Assembly: GCF_905404315.1 (NCBI RefSeq)
Contig: NC_066275.1
Span: 5,270,001-5,334,000, forward strand
Direction: 5' to 3'
DNA length: 64,000 nt
From: Leptidea sinapis
Lineage: Eukaryota; Arthropoda; Insecta; Lepidoptera; Pieridae
The translations under genes were made by a program, and so were the position numbers. Below are positions 34,635-47,105 of this stretch, piece by piece (position 1 is the stretch's first letter; each line of letters starts with the position of its first letter). The notes beneath the pieces are model-generated. The model made no database searches, was not told where the DNA came from, and worked only from the letters and a program-made list of their open reading frames with translations.

Positions 34635-34840
34635 TTAATGATTATGTTCATTAACAAATTTTAAGATTTCGTCACCAATTGTAATCAGAGCAGCTTTACA
34701 TTTATCAGCGACCTTCACACAAGGCCACCTTGCCCGAAGTCCCTTACTGCCACTCCACTTATTGAACCTATACTTGCCCACCTGTATCACTGGCTTGCCA
34801 AATCTTGATAATGTATAAATCGGCTCGTCACTCAGAATGC
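34635..34840 (-). CDS. mod(mdg4): Terminal FLYWCH exon 20
   Basis: Found by direct reading. The acceptor TTCGTAG ends at 34841; GC completes the split codon, then ILSDEPIYTLSRFGKPVIQV. Ligands are W38-x-C40 (WPC), C47 and H65-N-H67, then TAA. The lead-in before the SRFG motif is about four residues longer than in most sisters. The stop TAA at 34635-34637 follows NEHNH directly, the same ending as the exon at 38240 (NEHNHK). Confidence 0.9.
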
Positions 34841-37381
34841 CTACGAAGTAAAAAAATATAACAATAAAATACAGCTACCGCATATCAATTCAGTTATGTT
34901 TGAGACCTCAAATAAAGGAATAGTTATTGTGAATATATAAATTAACGCACATATAAAAGAGACTGACCAAGATTGAACCACGTTAGGTGGAGCTACGTTC
35001 CATGTTAACGTTGTTCAAATTAATTTTCTTGTTTTTTGCAACCTTTTCACTTCAGGAATAAAAAAGTAGTAAATTTTAATAATAATTGTTATTTATTATT
35101 TCCGAATAAAATAATAACATTGACTTTATCCTGATCGGTCTCTTTATTTGTACGAGTTACATTATTATTAAATTTATAAATAAAATAATTCTTAGTAATA
35201 ATCACCACGTTTTACAATATATTTTATTGTTCTGTTAATAATGATTATTTTTGTGTTCGGTCGTAAGCAATTATCAAAACAGGTGACAGACAGTTACAGT
35301 TCATATTGCACCGAAATCCAAGGTATTTGAGCTATTCTCAACTGTAATTTTGTATGAATATTATTTTGTTTTTCAAATAGAAGCATCAACACTTCGCGGC
35401 ACATTCATGTTACATTCATAAGAGTTTACAATCCTATTATGAAGAGTTAATATTAAGTGGTCCAGGAGTATTTTCATACTTCTTTATCCTCTATATATTC
35501 TTGGAAATTTACTAAAGAATTGCACGCTGAGACATACAAATGAGTTTTGAATTTTACAGAGTCTCGATTTTAGATTCCGATCTTATTTTTTCTTAAAATA
35601 ACCATGACATTCACAAGTTAAACACATATTCCTATTGCGTATATATTCATGTATCAATGCTGTATCATACCAGTACCCAGTTTTTATAACAGATTAAAAG
35701 TAACCTTTAAATAATTAAAAAACAATCATAAAGTAAACACAATAAGAGGTACATTTTTGTATTCATTTGTTTCTTCTCATTCTACAAATATCTCTAAAAT
35801 GTTTCGTTTTAAATTATATAAATTACAATGATGCCTTATTTAATTGCTCACATACACATACTTCAATAAATATCAATAATACATGATATCGTACTAGCTT
35901 CATAAAATTCCTCATAATATCTAAACCATATGTAACACGTATAAGTCTATTTTTTTTTCTAGTCAGGTCTGAGGCAGCTTCTTTGAAAATGGATGCTCCA
36001 TTTCTATAAATGTCACTTAAAGAAAATAAAAATAATATTCGAATTTGATTATAAATCTGCTGACCCGAGCTGTTTCGAAAACTTTTTTTACTTTTTGACA
36101 ACACTTACTTTGAGCGGAACGCATACTGCTGTTTTTAATTTTTTTGAGTTTAATTCGTCAGGCATAAACTTTGTTGATTATGTGATGTGACTATTTTTAC
36201 GATATAATGACAAATATGACTCACTGGTCATCAGTAAATAGCCACAATGTTAAGCTACGCCAAAATAAGGTCTTATGTTACAACACGTTTAAAAAATATA
36301 TATGAATATGTTTTAATAAATAAAACAAAACACAGACAACGAAAAAACACAAACAATAAACACGCAGTTCTGTATCTTGTAATACATTTTTGTATTTAAA
36401 CGTACAATTTATCTGTACTACGGATAAAAAAACTAAAATTATAACACTGAACAATATAGCTTTGAACTGTTTACTTTTCCTGGATTACTGAGAAAAATAA
36501 TTCGCATAATATTTTTAAATTCTTTTTTGGGTTTGGGTTGGTGTAAAGTTCCAGAGTGAATTTTTTTTTTCTCATGACAGCTATAACATTCACACCATGC
36601 TTTGTTTTGCATCTCAAAATACTGAGAAATGATTTGTCAACCTCTGAGCGCACTCCAGTAAGGTTTATTATTTCCATAAAACTTCTCTGACTTCTAAATA
36701 ACTTAGCTTTATAAATAGTACAATAAATAAAATCACATACACAACTCCTCTATAATACTATCTACGCTTTTCCTGCAAGATATAACTCTACAACATTCAG
36801 CTTGATAAAATGTATTTGGACTGTTTCAATCAAAATCCTGTGATTGAAAATAAAATCTACGTTTACATTAGATCTTTTAGTGCTACTTACATAATATATG
36901 TATGTTAAATACTCTCATTTCATCGCCGGCATAACATGATTTATAACTATATATTTAGCATTTATAACATTTCCACGGACATTACTTGCTATACGAGAGT
37001 TATGGCACTACTTCGCTATATTTGTATTAACATTAAACCAATGTATTTCTACTCCAGGCAAACAGTTATTTTAAAACATACTCCACACACGAAGCTCACT
37101 CAGCTAATAATAAAAATATCTAGTTAATAATCAGATCATATTCGAGTTGGACAATATAGATTATTAACTCTTAAGCAATTCCAAAATGAATTTTTTACTC
37201 GAGTAATAATGTAAAATAACCCTTATATTTATTGAAAAGTAAGGTAGGAACAGTTTAAACCCGCAGTTTAATTCGACTCAGAAAGAAGATCACCCGATGT
37301 AAGTGATCGCCACAAATTCAATTCCAAACTAAACCCACTAATAATAATACTGATATCGCACACACTTGTAACTCACACGAA
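34841..37381. other. Long spacer with two unexplained minus frames
   Basis: AT-rich. Two minus-strand frames end cleanly, at 35823-36104 and 36471-36677. The second reads MEIINLTGVRSEVDKSFLSI, then RCKTKHGVNVIAVMRKKKFT. Neither has the Cys/His pattern of FLYWCH or any family I know. No transposon recognised. Confidence 0.4.
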
Positions 37382-37572
37382 TCATAGATGTGTGTGCATG
37401 TTCTTATACTTCACGATCACGTTACCAAGGGTGGTGACGGTGGCTCTGCAGCCCATCTGGTTCTTCACACAGGTCCACCGCACCTGAGGCGCTTTGCTGT
37501 AGCTCCAGCGGTTGTACCGGTACCTTCCGACAACCATCACAGGATTCCCATAGCGAGTTGTCTCAAACCTCA
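37382..37572 (-). CDS. mod(mdg4): Terminal FLYWCH exon 21
   Basis: Complete FLYWCH terminal exon. The acceptor GTTTTACAG ends at 37573; TG completes the split codon, then RFETTRYGNPVMVVGRYRYN. Ligands are W32-x-C34, C41 and H59-T-H61, then Leu and stop. The core RWTCVKNQMGCRATVTTLGN is canonical. GNPV links it to the 52706 and 57779 exons; FETT is shared with 57779. Confidence 0.93.
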
Positions 37573-38239
37573 CTGTAAAACCAATAACAATTTTATTACT
37601 TGATCAACACAAGGAACCAACTCTTGTAGATTTCAATCAATTTTTCATTGTGCAGAACATTTTAAAGTTATTAAACAAGCTCTTTTCTAAAGCGTGCCGC
37701 ACCTTTATGAAGGGATTTTCCGAGAACAGCAATTACCACATTAAATCTGATATTTGATCAATTTGAGTATCGTATTAAATCTACAATATATTAATTACAA
37801 AATTAAACTTCAGATTCGTATTTGAATTAAATATTTTATCAACAGTTATGATTTTAATACACACAACCCATAGAAATTCTGAAAACACTCAAATTACCTC
37901 TTAAGTAATTTTGGACGGAAAATTACTTAATAATAGTCTACAACATGAATGAGACTGTAGTCAAATCTCAACGGAATGTTATCAGGTCCAGCCTTATAAT
38001 TCAATATATTCTTCGACATAGGCAACAGAGTAGATTTTAGATATTTCTTTTGGGGCAAATTAATCTTATCATTTATTTATAAGTAAGAGTTTTATTAACT
38101 TGCCGCCTTTAGTCTTATCACAAAATTGCAATTTCCATCTTTATTTTTGATTTATTTTGAATTACGTTATTGTGTTAATTAGTTCAGTTTCTTATAAACA
38201 AGTTTATAGTCTCTGTAGTGTTGTGGCCAAACATTACAT
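37573..38239. other. Spacer with possible poly(A) signals
   Basis: AT-rich. Minus-strand AATAAA motifs (plus TTTATT at 38140-38145 and 38151-38156) lie 85-100 bases past the stop of the next exon. Nothing else seen. Confidence 0.5.
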
Positions 38240-38436
38240 TCACTTATGATTATGCTCATTGACCATACCGACGACATCCGTATCGAGGGTCACAATCCTC
38301 GCGCGACATCCTTTGGTCTTCTTGGTACAAATCCACGAGGTCTTGTAACCATCAATATCTACGTAGTGTAAGCCGTATCTGAAGCTGCCCATACATAATA
38401 ATTGTTTACCATTTCTTGACGGTAAGAAAGTAATAT
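38240..38436 (-). CDS. mod(mdg4): Terminal FLYWCH exon 22
   Basis: Found by direct reading. The acceptor TATTTCAG ends at 38437; AT completes the split codon, then ITFLPSRNGKQLLCMGSFRY. Ligands are W34-x-C36, C42-43 region (KKTKGC) and H61-N-H63, then Lys and TGA. It is one of the more divergent fingers: SFRYGLHY replaces the usual YRF/YRY context and an extra Cys (C14) precedes it. The frame is undamaged. Confidence 0.9.
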
Positions 38437-39176
38437 CTGAAATATATTAAGTGTTTATAAAACAAACATACTTTATTCTACCGAGTTAGTCTAATAAATC
38501 TAAAGCCCATGTATTAAATAAGTTAGTGTTTCAATTATTAATCTGTTATTAATTGGTATGCAAGTGATAGCTGTATGTCTGAAATTAAATAGCTATAAAT
38601 TAGTTTTATCTTGTGGGTATGTATGTAATAAACAAATTACTTCTAACGATTATTAAAAATTTAATTAATTTTTATGTAATTTGCAATTGTCAAACAAAGT
38701 TAGCTTAATATATTTGGAATACTTTGCAGTATCATCTAATATGAACAATAATTAATCGCTTAATCCACAGTGCTATAGACTAGAGTATGTGTCCCTACGT
38801 CAACAGTTTCGTAACATTTTATTTAAATGTTTTTTTTGAAGATTTTGAATATAATTGATGTTGAATTGTGCTTACGCGATGAGCCGTCATTCGGGACGAA
38901 CATAGGATCGTCCTAGTTGATCAGCTCTTGTACGGTAGATCATGGGTACATGATCGCAATAAAGTCCTTAAATTAAATATTTATTTATTTTACAATTATT
39001 ATTGCAGGACGATGCCTTAAAGCTACATCGGTAGTTCAATGGGTTCAACAGATTTTGATTAGTTATTAAATAAATAAATTATTTTCAACATGAGCGCATT
39101 GCATGTGCAAACAAATATATATATAATATATCAAATTAAGGGAATACTACTCGTAGTATGGCAATGGTAATGTTCG
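38437..39176. other. Spacer
   Basis: AT-rich; nothing recognised. Confidence 0.45.
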
Positions 39177-39370
39177 CTAGTGGTTATGATACCTATCAAA
39201 GTGTATGACTTCATCATAAAATGTATATACAAGAGCTCTGCATCCGTGAACATTTCTCGTGCACCTCCATCGAAACTTCGGGCCCGCACTTACAACTTTA
39301 TTGAAACGATACGGTCCCATCACTATCACGGGCATGCCCTTTCTAGACTTTGTAAATACGATTTCCATGC
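39177..39370 (-). CDS. mod(mdg4): Terminal FLYWCH exon 23
   Basis: Complete FLYWCH terminal exon. The acceptor GTTTTAG ends at 39371; GC completes the split codon, then MEIVFTKSRKGMPVIVMGPY. Ligands are W34-x-C36, C43... (VHGC) and H61-N-H63, then TAG. MGPYRFNKV resembles VGPYRFNRV of the exon at 44619. Confidence 0.92.
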
Positions 39371-40950
39371 CTAAAACAAGCATATTAAGATATGTATTAC
39401 AAAATATCATAGATTTGGTATCACGCCAACATTATTCATAAACATTATAAAGCATACTTAAATTATTAAACATCTACTTTGTATACTACCCGGATTGTGA
39501 ATCCTGTAAATCGTTATAGTCTACAGCCATCAAAAGTTTGAGCGATTGTTTTTTTTGACGTACTGAAAATTCCTAGTTTTGAACATAATAAACTTATTAA
39601 AAATATTTGTGTAGATAAAACTGCGACGGGCGAGTTGTGTGAAAGGTCAACTTAGCCGTACAATCTTTAGTCAGATGATAGACGTAATGGGTCCGTTCTA
39701 GACTAAGATAAAATTTGAAAACTTCCAATGAGGCCAGGAGAAGCAGACAGAAAGAAGGTTCAGCTTTTGCATTTGACCTTATAATAACATACGGTTATCA
39801 CTTTGAGGAAATTCGGATAGACAAAGTCCATTTTTATAGCAATAATATAATATAAACTTTAATTAAATGAATTAAAAAAACAAAATAGGATTTAATTATG
39901 TAAACACTTACAACTACTATGAAAATAGTCAGTTATAGTAAATTTATATTATTATTATATCATTAATTGATTGTTTAAATGAATAAATTGGTTATAGCCG
40001 TGAATATAAAAATAGGTTTGTACGATCTTCATAATTTGTCAATATATTATCTTAGTTACAAATAGTTTGTTGTCTACTATAGTTAAGTAAACACATTAAT
40101 TTAAAACATCCAAAGTATCAAGCAGATTGAATTTAATATTAAATTAATTTGCAGTCCACTCGAGTTTCGCTACTTAAGTGGCTCAAAATTTATATTTTAT
40201 TGTTTGGAAGCTCATTTGTTATTTTTTGGAATCAGTTGTTAAATGTTTTAGTTTAATTTCTAAAACAAACAATTATACGATTTTTAAATTAACCAATACT
40301 ACATTCTTAATTGTTATATTTAATTTTTGTGTACTGTGTAATACACGAACGACTCGTACCTGTACCCATGAAGAAAATAACAATGAAATGTTATCCAAAA
40401 AATTATATTCCCAACAATTCACTAAAATTAAAACATTCTTAAACTAATTCGTTCACAAATTAGTGATTATTCTACTGGTCTATATTCTTACGTTACACGA
40501 TGCATGTCACAAAGGCCGTAATATAACCTTTTATATGCAAATTCTTACCATATTATTCTAATAATTGGAATGTATACTTTCCAGCAACTACTGAAAATAA
40601 TATAGTGCTAATATTATAAATATCGTTACAAAGTAAGTAATTTTGAATGTCGGATAAAAGTAAACACAAATGATTACAACTTACACACGCTCTACAGAAA
40701 ACTGTATTATATTGGCTAACGGCTTGACAAAACACACTATCAAGTCATTTATTTAAATATTAAATTGGTAGGAAGCTATATACTAAACATATTGATTCCA
40801 TCACTGAGTAGATTTGTAATTTTCTGTAATTGACATTTACATTCCTCGAGGCCTTTTAATTTGATTGTATAGGTCTCGTCATGAATGTTAAGTATTACAA
40901 GACTACGCCGTACTTGTTCATAGCGCGTTGGCAGCCAATGAAATATCACA
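39371..40950. other. Spacer
   Basis: AT-rich. Plus frame 40178-40447 and minus frame 40553-40735 have no recognised motif. No transposon recognised. Confidence 0.45.
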
Positions 40951-40954
40951 TCAG

Positions 40955-41128
40955 TTTCTACTGCTACCACGCTCACCGCTTAAGATCAATGTCCGGCTCT
41001 ATAATGGACATCGCTATGCTTACAATAAACACTCACTTATTGTACATCCAATAACAGTCATAATTAAAACACAGTATAGACTTGCAAATTCTTACGGCGC
41101 ACGCCGTTTTCACGTAGTTGGAACCTGA
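40955..41128 (+). pseudogene. Possible half FLYWCH motif on the opposite strand
   Basis: The plus strand reads FLLLPRSPLKINVRLYNGHR and continues YAYNKHS, which resembles the N-terminal half of the FLYWCH motif (compare YNGFRYNEHS in the 429 exon). The W-x-C, second Cys and His-x-His are absent: the frame runs on without Trp or Cys to a stop just before the MITE at 41133. It could be a decayed plus-strand exon whose second half has eroded, or a chance match. Note that Drosophila mod(mdg4) does have antisense-strand exons. Confidence 0.25.
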
Positions 41129-41132
41129 ACAC

Positions 41133-41334
41133 TATCGGCCGTTTTCAATAACGTATCTCTAGTTACGGATACATTGCTGTCACCGTTTAATGACAAGATC
41201 TTATCTATCCATAGTTATGTCCAATATAGTTATAGTCCAATGCTTTATGTCGACAGGTTATCGAAACGTAAGTAAGCGTAAATGGATAGATTTGTCTACC
41301 TCTAGTATGTTGATAACCTCCTCCTTTTAAGCAA
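41133..41334. mobile_element. MITE, left part (split by a LINE)
   Basis: CGGCCGTTTTCAATAACGTA and the interior through GATTTGTCTACCTCTAGTA match the MITE at 12237-12433. The copy stops at about 41310 (CTCTAGTATGTT). Its missing right end, TTATTGAAAACGG, reappears at about 44307-44320 on the far side of the LINE. Confidence 0.8.
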
Positions 41335-44285
41335 TTTATTATTAAAAGGCATAAAAGGCATTTATTTTCTCAAAATTGATTCCTTTAGAATTCTTTTTGA
41401 TGTCATTTCTTATACTACTAGATACTACTACCGCTTCCGAAACAAATGGCGCTCTGAGAGAGAAGAAGCGGCGCAAGAAACTCTCCCAGCATTCTTTTTT
41501 CTGCGCTCTTTTCAATAAAAATATACAATATTGTACAGTCGCTATAAAATAATCATAATCTAGTCCCAGGCTGTCCGATCATTTAGATATTCAGCAGTGG
41601 AGTAATAGGATTTACGACAGAGCCATTTCTTTATAAAACATTTAAATTTATTTATAGATAATGCCTGAACAGTGGCTGGGACTTTATTGTAGAAGTGTAT
41701 ACATTTACCCTTAAAGCTATTATGTATCTTATGAAGCCTACTAGAATTAGTTACAAGCAATCCCTTATTTCTAGTGTTATAATAATGAAAATCACTATTA
41801 AGAGCAAAAAGGTGACGATTCTTGTGAACATATATTAAATTTTCATAAATGTACTGACAATAAACAGTCATAATATTTATTTCTTTAAATTTTTCTTTGA
41901 GAGACTGTCTATAACCAAGCTGATATATAGCACGAACAGCTCTCTTTTGCAGTGCAAACACTATATCAATGTCAGCAGCATGACCCCATAGTAATATACC
42001 GTACGTCATGATGCTGTGAAAATAACTAAAGTACACTAATCTAGCGGTCGCAACATTCGTGTACTCTCTAATCTTTCTAACTGCATATGCCGCAGAGCTG
42101 AGTCTATCTGCTAGATGGGTAATATGTGGACCCCACTGAAGCTTTTTATCTAACGTGATTACCCAAGAAGACCGTAGTGTCCACAAGTTCCAATCTCTGG
42201 TCATTTATAAGTACGTTGGTTTGTACCTCCGCTGTGTTTGGTGTAATGAACCGTAAACACTTTGTTTTTTTACTGTTTAAGTGCAGATTATTCGTCTCAA
42301 ACCAACGTACTATCTTTGAGAGTGCATTGCTTACCTCGTCATCAATATCCGCACGTCGCTTCACTTTAAAAATAAGTGAAGTATCATCAGCAAACAATAC
42401 AATCTCATGGCTATCATCTACCACAAACGGTAGATCGTTAATATATATAAGAAACAAGAAAGGACCGAGAATAGAACCCTGTGGAACACCTATTCCCACA
42501 GGTCTACCCGAAGACCGTTTGCCATTTACATCGACTATCTGAACTCTTTCGCTTAAATATGATTTTAACAGATTTAGGGCTCTATTTTTCACTCCATAAT
42601 GCTTTAGTTTTAGGAGTAAAGTTTCATGGTGGACGCAGTCAAATGCTTTTGACAAATCACAAAAAATGCCCAATGCATGCTGTGACTCTTCCCAGGCGTC
42701 AAAGATGTGCTCAATGAGTCTAGTACCCGCATTAATTGTTGATAAGCCCCTAGTGAAACCAAACTGATTTTTGTTCATTAATTTACAACAATGCGTTTGT
42801 AGCTGTTGAAGCAAAAGTTTTTCAAAAATTTTACTAAAAACAGGCAGCACTGAAATAGGTCTATATTTTTAGGTTAATTTGAAGATTTTTATTATATCGC
42901 TACCTGTAACATACTTAAATTTCAAGTCAGTAGAAGATACTGGTACGTGTAATTTAAGCATATCATATGCTGCTTTTGGCGAAGAGTTAAGGTATTTGGT
43001 CGTGACAATCGGGATTTCGGAGAAGTATTTATCAAATTCATTTGCAATTTCTATTTATATAATAATATCTATTTCCGAATTTATAACGCGTTTATTAATA
43101 TTTAAACAGATAGAGGTGTTACGGCAATTCGATCTACCAGTTTCATTGTTAATTACACTCCAAGTCGCTTTTACTTTATTATTACTGTTTTTAATTTTAT
43201 CTGCAATGAAACGTGTTTTCGCTTCATGACAAACTATTTTAAAGAGCTTGGAGTATTTTTTTACATATATTTTAAATTCTTCACTATTTTTGTAATGTTT
43301 CTCATAATAAAGGTCATATAAGCGTTTACGACTTTTGTGGATACCCATTGTTGCCCAATCATTAAAACTATGTTTGTTGTTTACTGTTACCGTTACTGGA
43401 GTAAAAATCCTGTCAAATTCCTCACAGAAGGAATTGAAGACTAAGTTGTAGTGAAAATTAGCAGTTTCGCCACAGTGTAAAAATGGTATTGTATTTACCA
43501 AATTATTTCTAAACCTCTCAAGACGGCTACCCGTAACTGGTATAATCGTCACCTTTTTTGGTCTGACATTGTCCAATCTTGTATTTACTTTTATAAGTTG
43601 CCCACTATGGTCGGACTGAAGATTATTAATTATGAGTTTACTAGTAATAGTAACATCTGTAAAAATATTATCTAAATAGGTTGCTGTTGTAGAAGTGATT
43701 CTAGTAGGTTCCCAAAATACATTGAACAAATTAAAACTTTGAAATAAATTTTTAAGGCTAGTACAATTGGCCGAAGGTTCAAGCAAGTTTATATTAAAAT
43801 CTCCACACACTATAATTGACTTGCTAGTTTTGCTAAATTTTGATAGTACCTCCTCCATTCTATGTTGGAATTGTTCATATGATGCAGTGGGGGGGCGGTA
43901 TACACTTACAATAATAAATTGCTCTAGTTCTATACAAGCTATCTCAATTAGTTGTTCTATAGAGAGATTAACAATATCTCTTCTATTCTTACATTTTAAT
44001 CTATTATTAATAATAATTAGGGAACCTCCATGTATTGCCCTACTTCTACAAAACGAACTGACTACTTTATGTTCTCTAAAACTAAACTGGAGCTGATGAC
44101 TCTTACGCCAATGTTCTGTAATACATAATATATCTATATTACAGCAGCTCAAAAACAGTTCAATTTCTAATTCCTTACTTGAGATACCTTGTATATTCTG
44201 GTGAACAATATTTATGAGCTTTATATTATGATTATCTATAGCAGTAACATTTATATTTGGTGAATGTTGCCTATTTTGTATGATA
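41335..44285 (-). mobile_element. Near-complete Jockey/CR1-like LINE (family A)
   Basis: Reverse-strand polyprotein in three frames. (1) Endonuclease, 44152-43055, with the frame also readable further upstream (IVHQNIQG): SVYRPP, CGDFNINLLEP and SDHSGQ are endonuclease/exonuclease/phosphatase motifs, followed by the linker. (2) Reverse transcriptase, 42850-42146: FGFTRGLSTINAG, DLSKAFDCVHHETLL, GVPQGSILGPFLFLIYIND and the LFADDTSL active site near 42382. (3) C-terminal part, 42204-41560: YFSYFHSIMTYGILLWG and the RTAWD end. Only two frame breaks separate them, so it is recently inactive. The 3' end is a purine-rich AAAAGGCATAAAAGGC-type tail. It sits inside a MITE. Confidence 0.9.
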
Positions 44286-44325
44286 TGTTAAACTAGAGAT
44301 AGATAGTTTATTGAAAACGGTCGTT
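44286..44325. mobile_element. MITE, right part
   Basis: TTATTGAAAACGG near 44307-44320 is the right terminal repeat of the MITE begun at 41133. ATATGTTAAACTAG echoes the AGTATGTTGATA on the other side of the LINE, which suggests a short target duplication around ATGTT. Confidence 0.7.
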
Positions 44326-44618
44326 TAACACTTATGCCTTTCCTTACACATGATTGTGTGTCGTGATAAAATTTGTCAGTCCATTTACAGCAAGCCATAT
44401 AGCAAGTCTTATATGCACAAGATAGACATTTAAAATCGTAGCCGTCTCTTAATGTATATTATTATTATACAATAATTTACACACGATTTTTTGTCAGGTA
44501 GGTAGATACTAATATTAATAAGTGTTTGTTTCATTCCAATTGGTTCACAAAAACAAAGATAATTAAAACAATACGCCGAAATGTACACACTTAAAGTCGC
44601 GGCGGTGAATGTAATTTT

Positions 44619-44812
44619 TTAATGATTGTGCGAACTTCTAGTTTTAATAATAACATCATCAAGAGTGGTGATGCTAGCTCGACATCCATTTCGAACCTTC
44701 ACACAGGCCCATCTCACGCGCTTTCCTTTATATCCACTGACCCTGTTGAATCGATAGGGTCCGACCATTATAACGTTGTTTCCCTTATGAGTAGTGCCAA
44801 ATATCGGTAAAT
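44619..44812 (-). CDS. mod(mdg4): Terminal FLYWCH exon 24
   Basis: Found by direct reading of the reverse strand. The acceptor TATTTTCAG ends at 44813; AT completes the split codon, then LPIFGTTHKGNNVIMVGPYR. Ligands are W33/34-x-C36, C43 region (VRNGC) and H61-N-H63, then TAA at 44619. The core VRWACVKVRNGCRASITTLD is canonical and close to the 52706 and 37382 exons. The finger is intact although the sequence has a large LINE 300 bp downstream. Confidence 0.92.
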
Positions 44813-45190
44813 CTGAAAATAAATCGATATTTTAGTACATTGAACATTGTAACAACATTTGAGATATTTATTCCACGCTGATAATTAAATAGCTATTTAT
44901 ATAACTAATATAATACTCGTCATATTTCTAGTTCGCTATGAGATTGTGTTACTGAAATACAATTCCTTGCAACTCGGGACAGAAAGGGTTGAAGAAGGGT
45001 CATCGCAACTCACTTTATATAATAATTGACGAAATTTCGGAGAACTTTAACCTTGAAGCCAGGGTTATTACTAGTGTTATGAACACGTCAAAATGTTATT
45101 TGTAACAGAGAAATTTAACTAAATAATCGAGTCGTTTAAAATATTTCTAGGTGAAGGGAAATACACTTGATTCATTCACTTGAAGGTGTC
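44813..45190. other. Spacer
   Basis: AT-rich; nothing recognised. Confidence 0.45.
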
Positions 45191-45620
45191 AAAAAAAACT
45201 ACGTTTAAAAAAACCGACTTCAAAAACTGAAAAGTATCAAACAACTAAAAATGTAATTTAATACACCTTTACCTTTAATAATATTAATAAAATGCTATTA
45301 TTTATATGTGCTACCTATTTATAGGTTTTAAGTCGGTGCCAATCCCTAAACAAAATAAAACTTAATATTATAAACAGCGGACAGACGTCTGCTTGGGTTG
45401 TTTTGTTCTAGATGAAGCTATCCCGCTCAAAGTCACGCGTGGCGAGTGTAGGTACTTATTATTATTACATTTGGCTTGGCACCGACTTCAAAGCTATCAA
45501 TATGTAGCACATACAAATAATAGTATTTTATGAATATTAAAGGTGTATTAAATTAAATTTATAGTTATTTGATACTTTTCAGTTTTTGAAGTCGTTTTTT
45601 TTTAAACGTAGTTTTTTTTT
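45191..45620. mobile_element. Palindromic MITE, long inverted repeats
   Basis: The left arm (45191-45345: AAAACTACGTTTAAAA, ACCGACTTCAAAAACTGAAA, AGTCGGTGCCAA) is the inverse of the right arm (45471-45620: TTGGCACCGACTTC, TTTTCAGTTTTTGAAGTCG, TTTAAACGTAGTTTT). Arms of about 150 bp flank a roughly 125-bp centre with no coding content. A foldback-type non-autonomous DNA transposon. Confidence 0.85.
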
Positions 45621-46315
45621 ATTTTTTACTTTTTAGTGTCAGTTAATAATTATAATATATAATAACCTGAATGAAAACTCCTAAAAAAGCCGTACACAAA
45701 AAACAATTATATCATCGAGGCACAGACGAATAAAAAAGGAAGGACTCCGCGCCATGATATTAAGAAGTGAAGCAACATTACGGTAGTGTGTGTGCAGTTA
45801 CGGGGGATACCAGATAACACAATTTTTTTCCCGTTATTAGTCATAGTATTATATAGCCACGTTACTAGTAACTCCGATTTTTTAATATATGATAGTCAGA
45901 TTGTTTTCTTAAATAAAAATAAATATCGTCATATTATGAGGAAATAAATAAATTACATAAACAGTTACACCTTGAAAGTAATTGCGGGATTGATTCGTGT
46001 GCCCGTGTCTTGTTTGCAGTATCTTTGTTTTAACTGATATAAAAATGAAGTACTAACGTTTCTTATTTTTAAGAATCCCTACAAAAAATTAATTCTTAAA
46101 TTTGTTTTTTTTCTGCCTCTGACGTGGATTTAAATAAGTGGATTTTTAGAGAACAAACAACTACCTATGTTCTTTATGGTGATTTGGTTGCTAAGTAAAT
46201 ACACATCATATAGTAACACTTATATAAAGGGTAAAGGGTCCTAAGTTCAGTTCTCGCTACAGCGTCATCTTCCTAGAAAGACAAAATAACAATTCATACT
46301 TTTATGTCCGTGACA
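45621..46315. other. Spacer
   Basis: AT-rich. A GC-richer patch at 45720-45830 (AAGGAAGGACTCCGCGCCAT) looks repeat-like but I cannot name it. No gene. Confidence 0.4.
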
Positions 46316-46319
46316 AAGT

Positions 46320-46560
46320 CGGTATGCCATCTTTCAGTCATTTGGTGTCTTCTAAGACGCCACGTCTCTCCACAACGCCAAGTAATGGAAGTTTTCACAG
46401 AGTACTGGATCCCCGACAATACGAGCAGCTCTGCTCAAAGATGGGAACAATACTCATTATGTGGCCGGAACCGCACCTTATAAAGCACACAAATATGGGC
46501 CGGTTTGAAGTAGTGTTCCACACTACTTTAAAAAATTGTTGGTAAAGACTAAAGAAAATT
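46320..46560 (-). mobile_element. LINE family D internal fragment
   Basis: The reverse strand gives broken pieces (YSLCGRNRTL in another frame, and the region equivalent to HILALYKAQVRPHMEYCCHL of 25045-25860). The plus-strand text ACGCCACGTCTCTCCACAAC and GTACTGGATCCCCGACAAT aligns with 25450-25510. Frameshifted fragment, minus orientation. Confidence 0.65.
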
Positions 46561-47105
46561 ACTGGGCAAATGAGACTTGACATAGACGCAAACTGATCTG
46601 TCATAGACGATGACAATTCTCATAAAGGCGGCCTATCGGCTTGTATAAGTGTAAGTGTGTGCGTGGGGCAATGTATTTACACGTTGATCGGCTTGTTGCT
46701 ACACTGTTACACTGTTATGTAAGGTGACACGGAGTCCTTATTTTTTTACTAGTCCGTGCATTGCGATAAACAAAAATTGTCATAAAAAATGTTCATAAAA
46801 TTAAAACTATGTAAAATTTTTATGGGACCAAATGGCATCTATTCTGCATCGAACTAAAGAAATATTACGTAAATCATCATCATAAATTTCAGAGTAATCG
46901 GTGTACATACATAAAAAAATACCGATCGAATTGATAACCTACTCCTTTTTGAAATCGGTTAAAATTTTTAGTTTTTGCGGTATAAACGGCCGTATTATTT
47001 TTATGTTATCTTAGAAGTGTGATTTTCTCACAGCTTCAAGAGAATGTAGACTTGGGTATATCGTTTTAATTTCAACTCGATGTCTTCGCGGGCGGACGAA
47101 AACTC
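46561..47105. other. Spacer
   Basis: AT-rich; nothing named. Confidence 0.4.

Noticed and set aside
35823..36104. Possible degenerate FLYWCH exon
   Set aside because: No W-x-C, second Cys or His-x-His in a sensible order; kept only as an unexplained frame.
36471..36677. RCKTKHGVNVIAV compared with the W-x-C ... G-C-x-A core of FLYWCH
   Set aside because: Trp, the second Cys and both His are absent and the N-terminal half does not align; the likeness is too weak.
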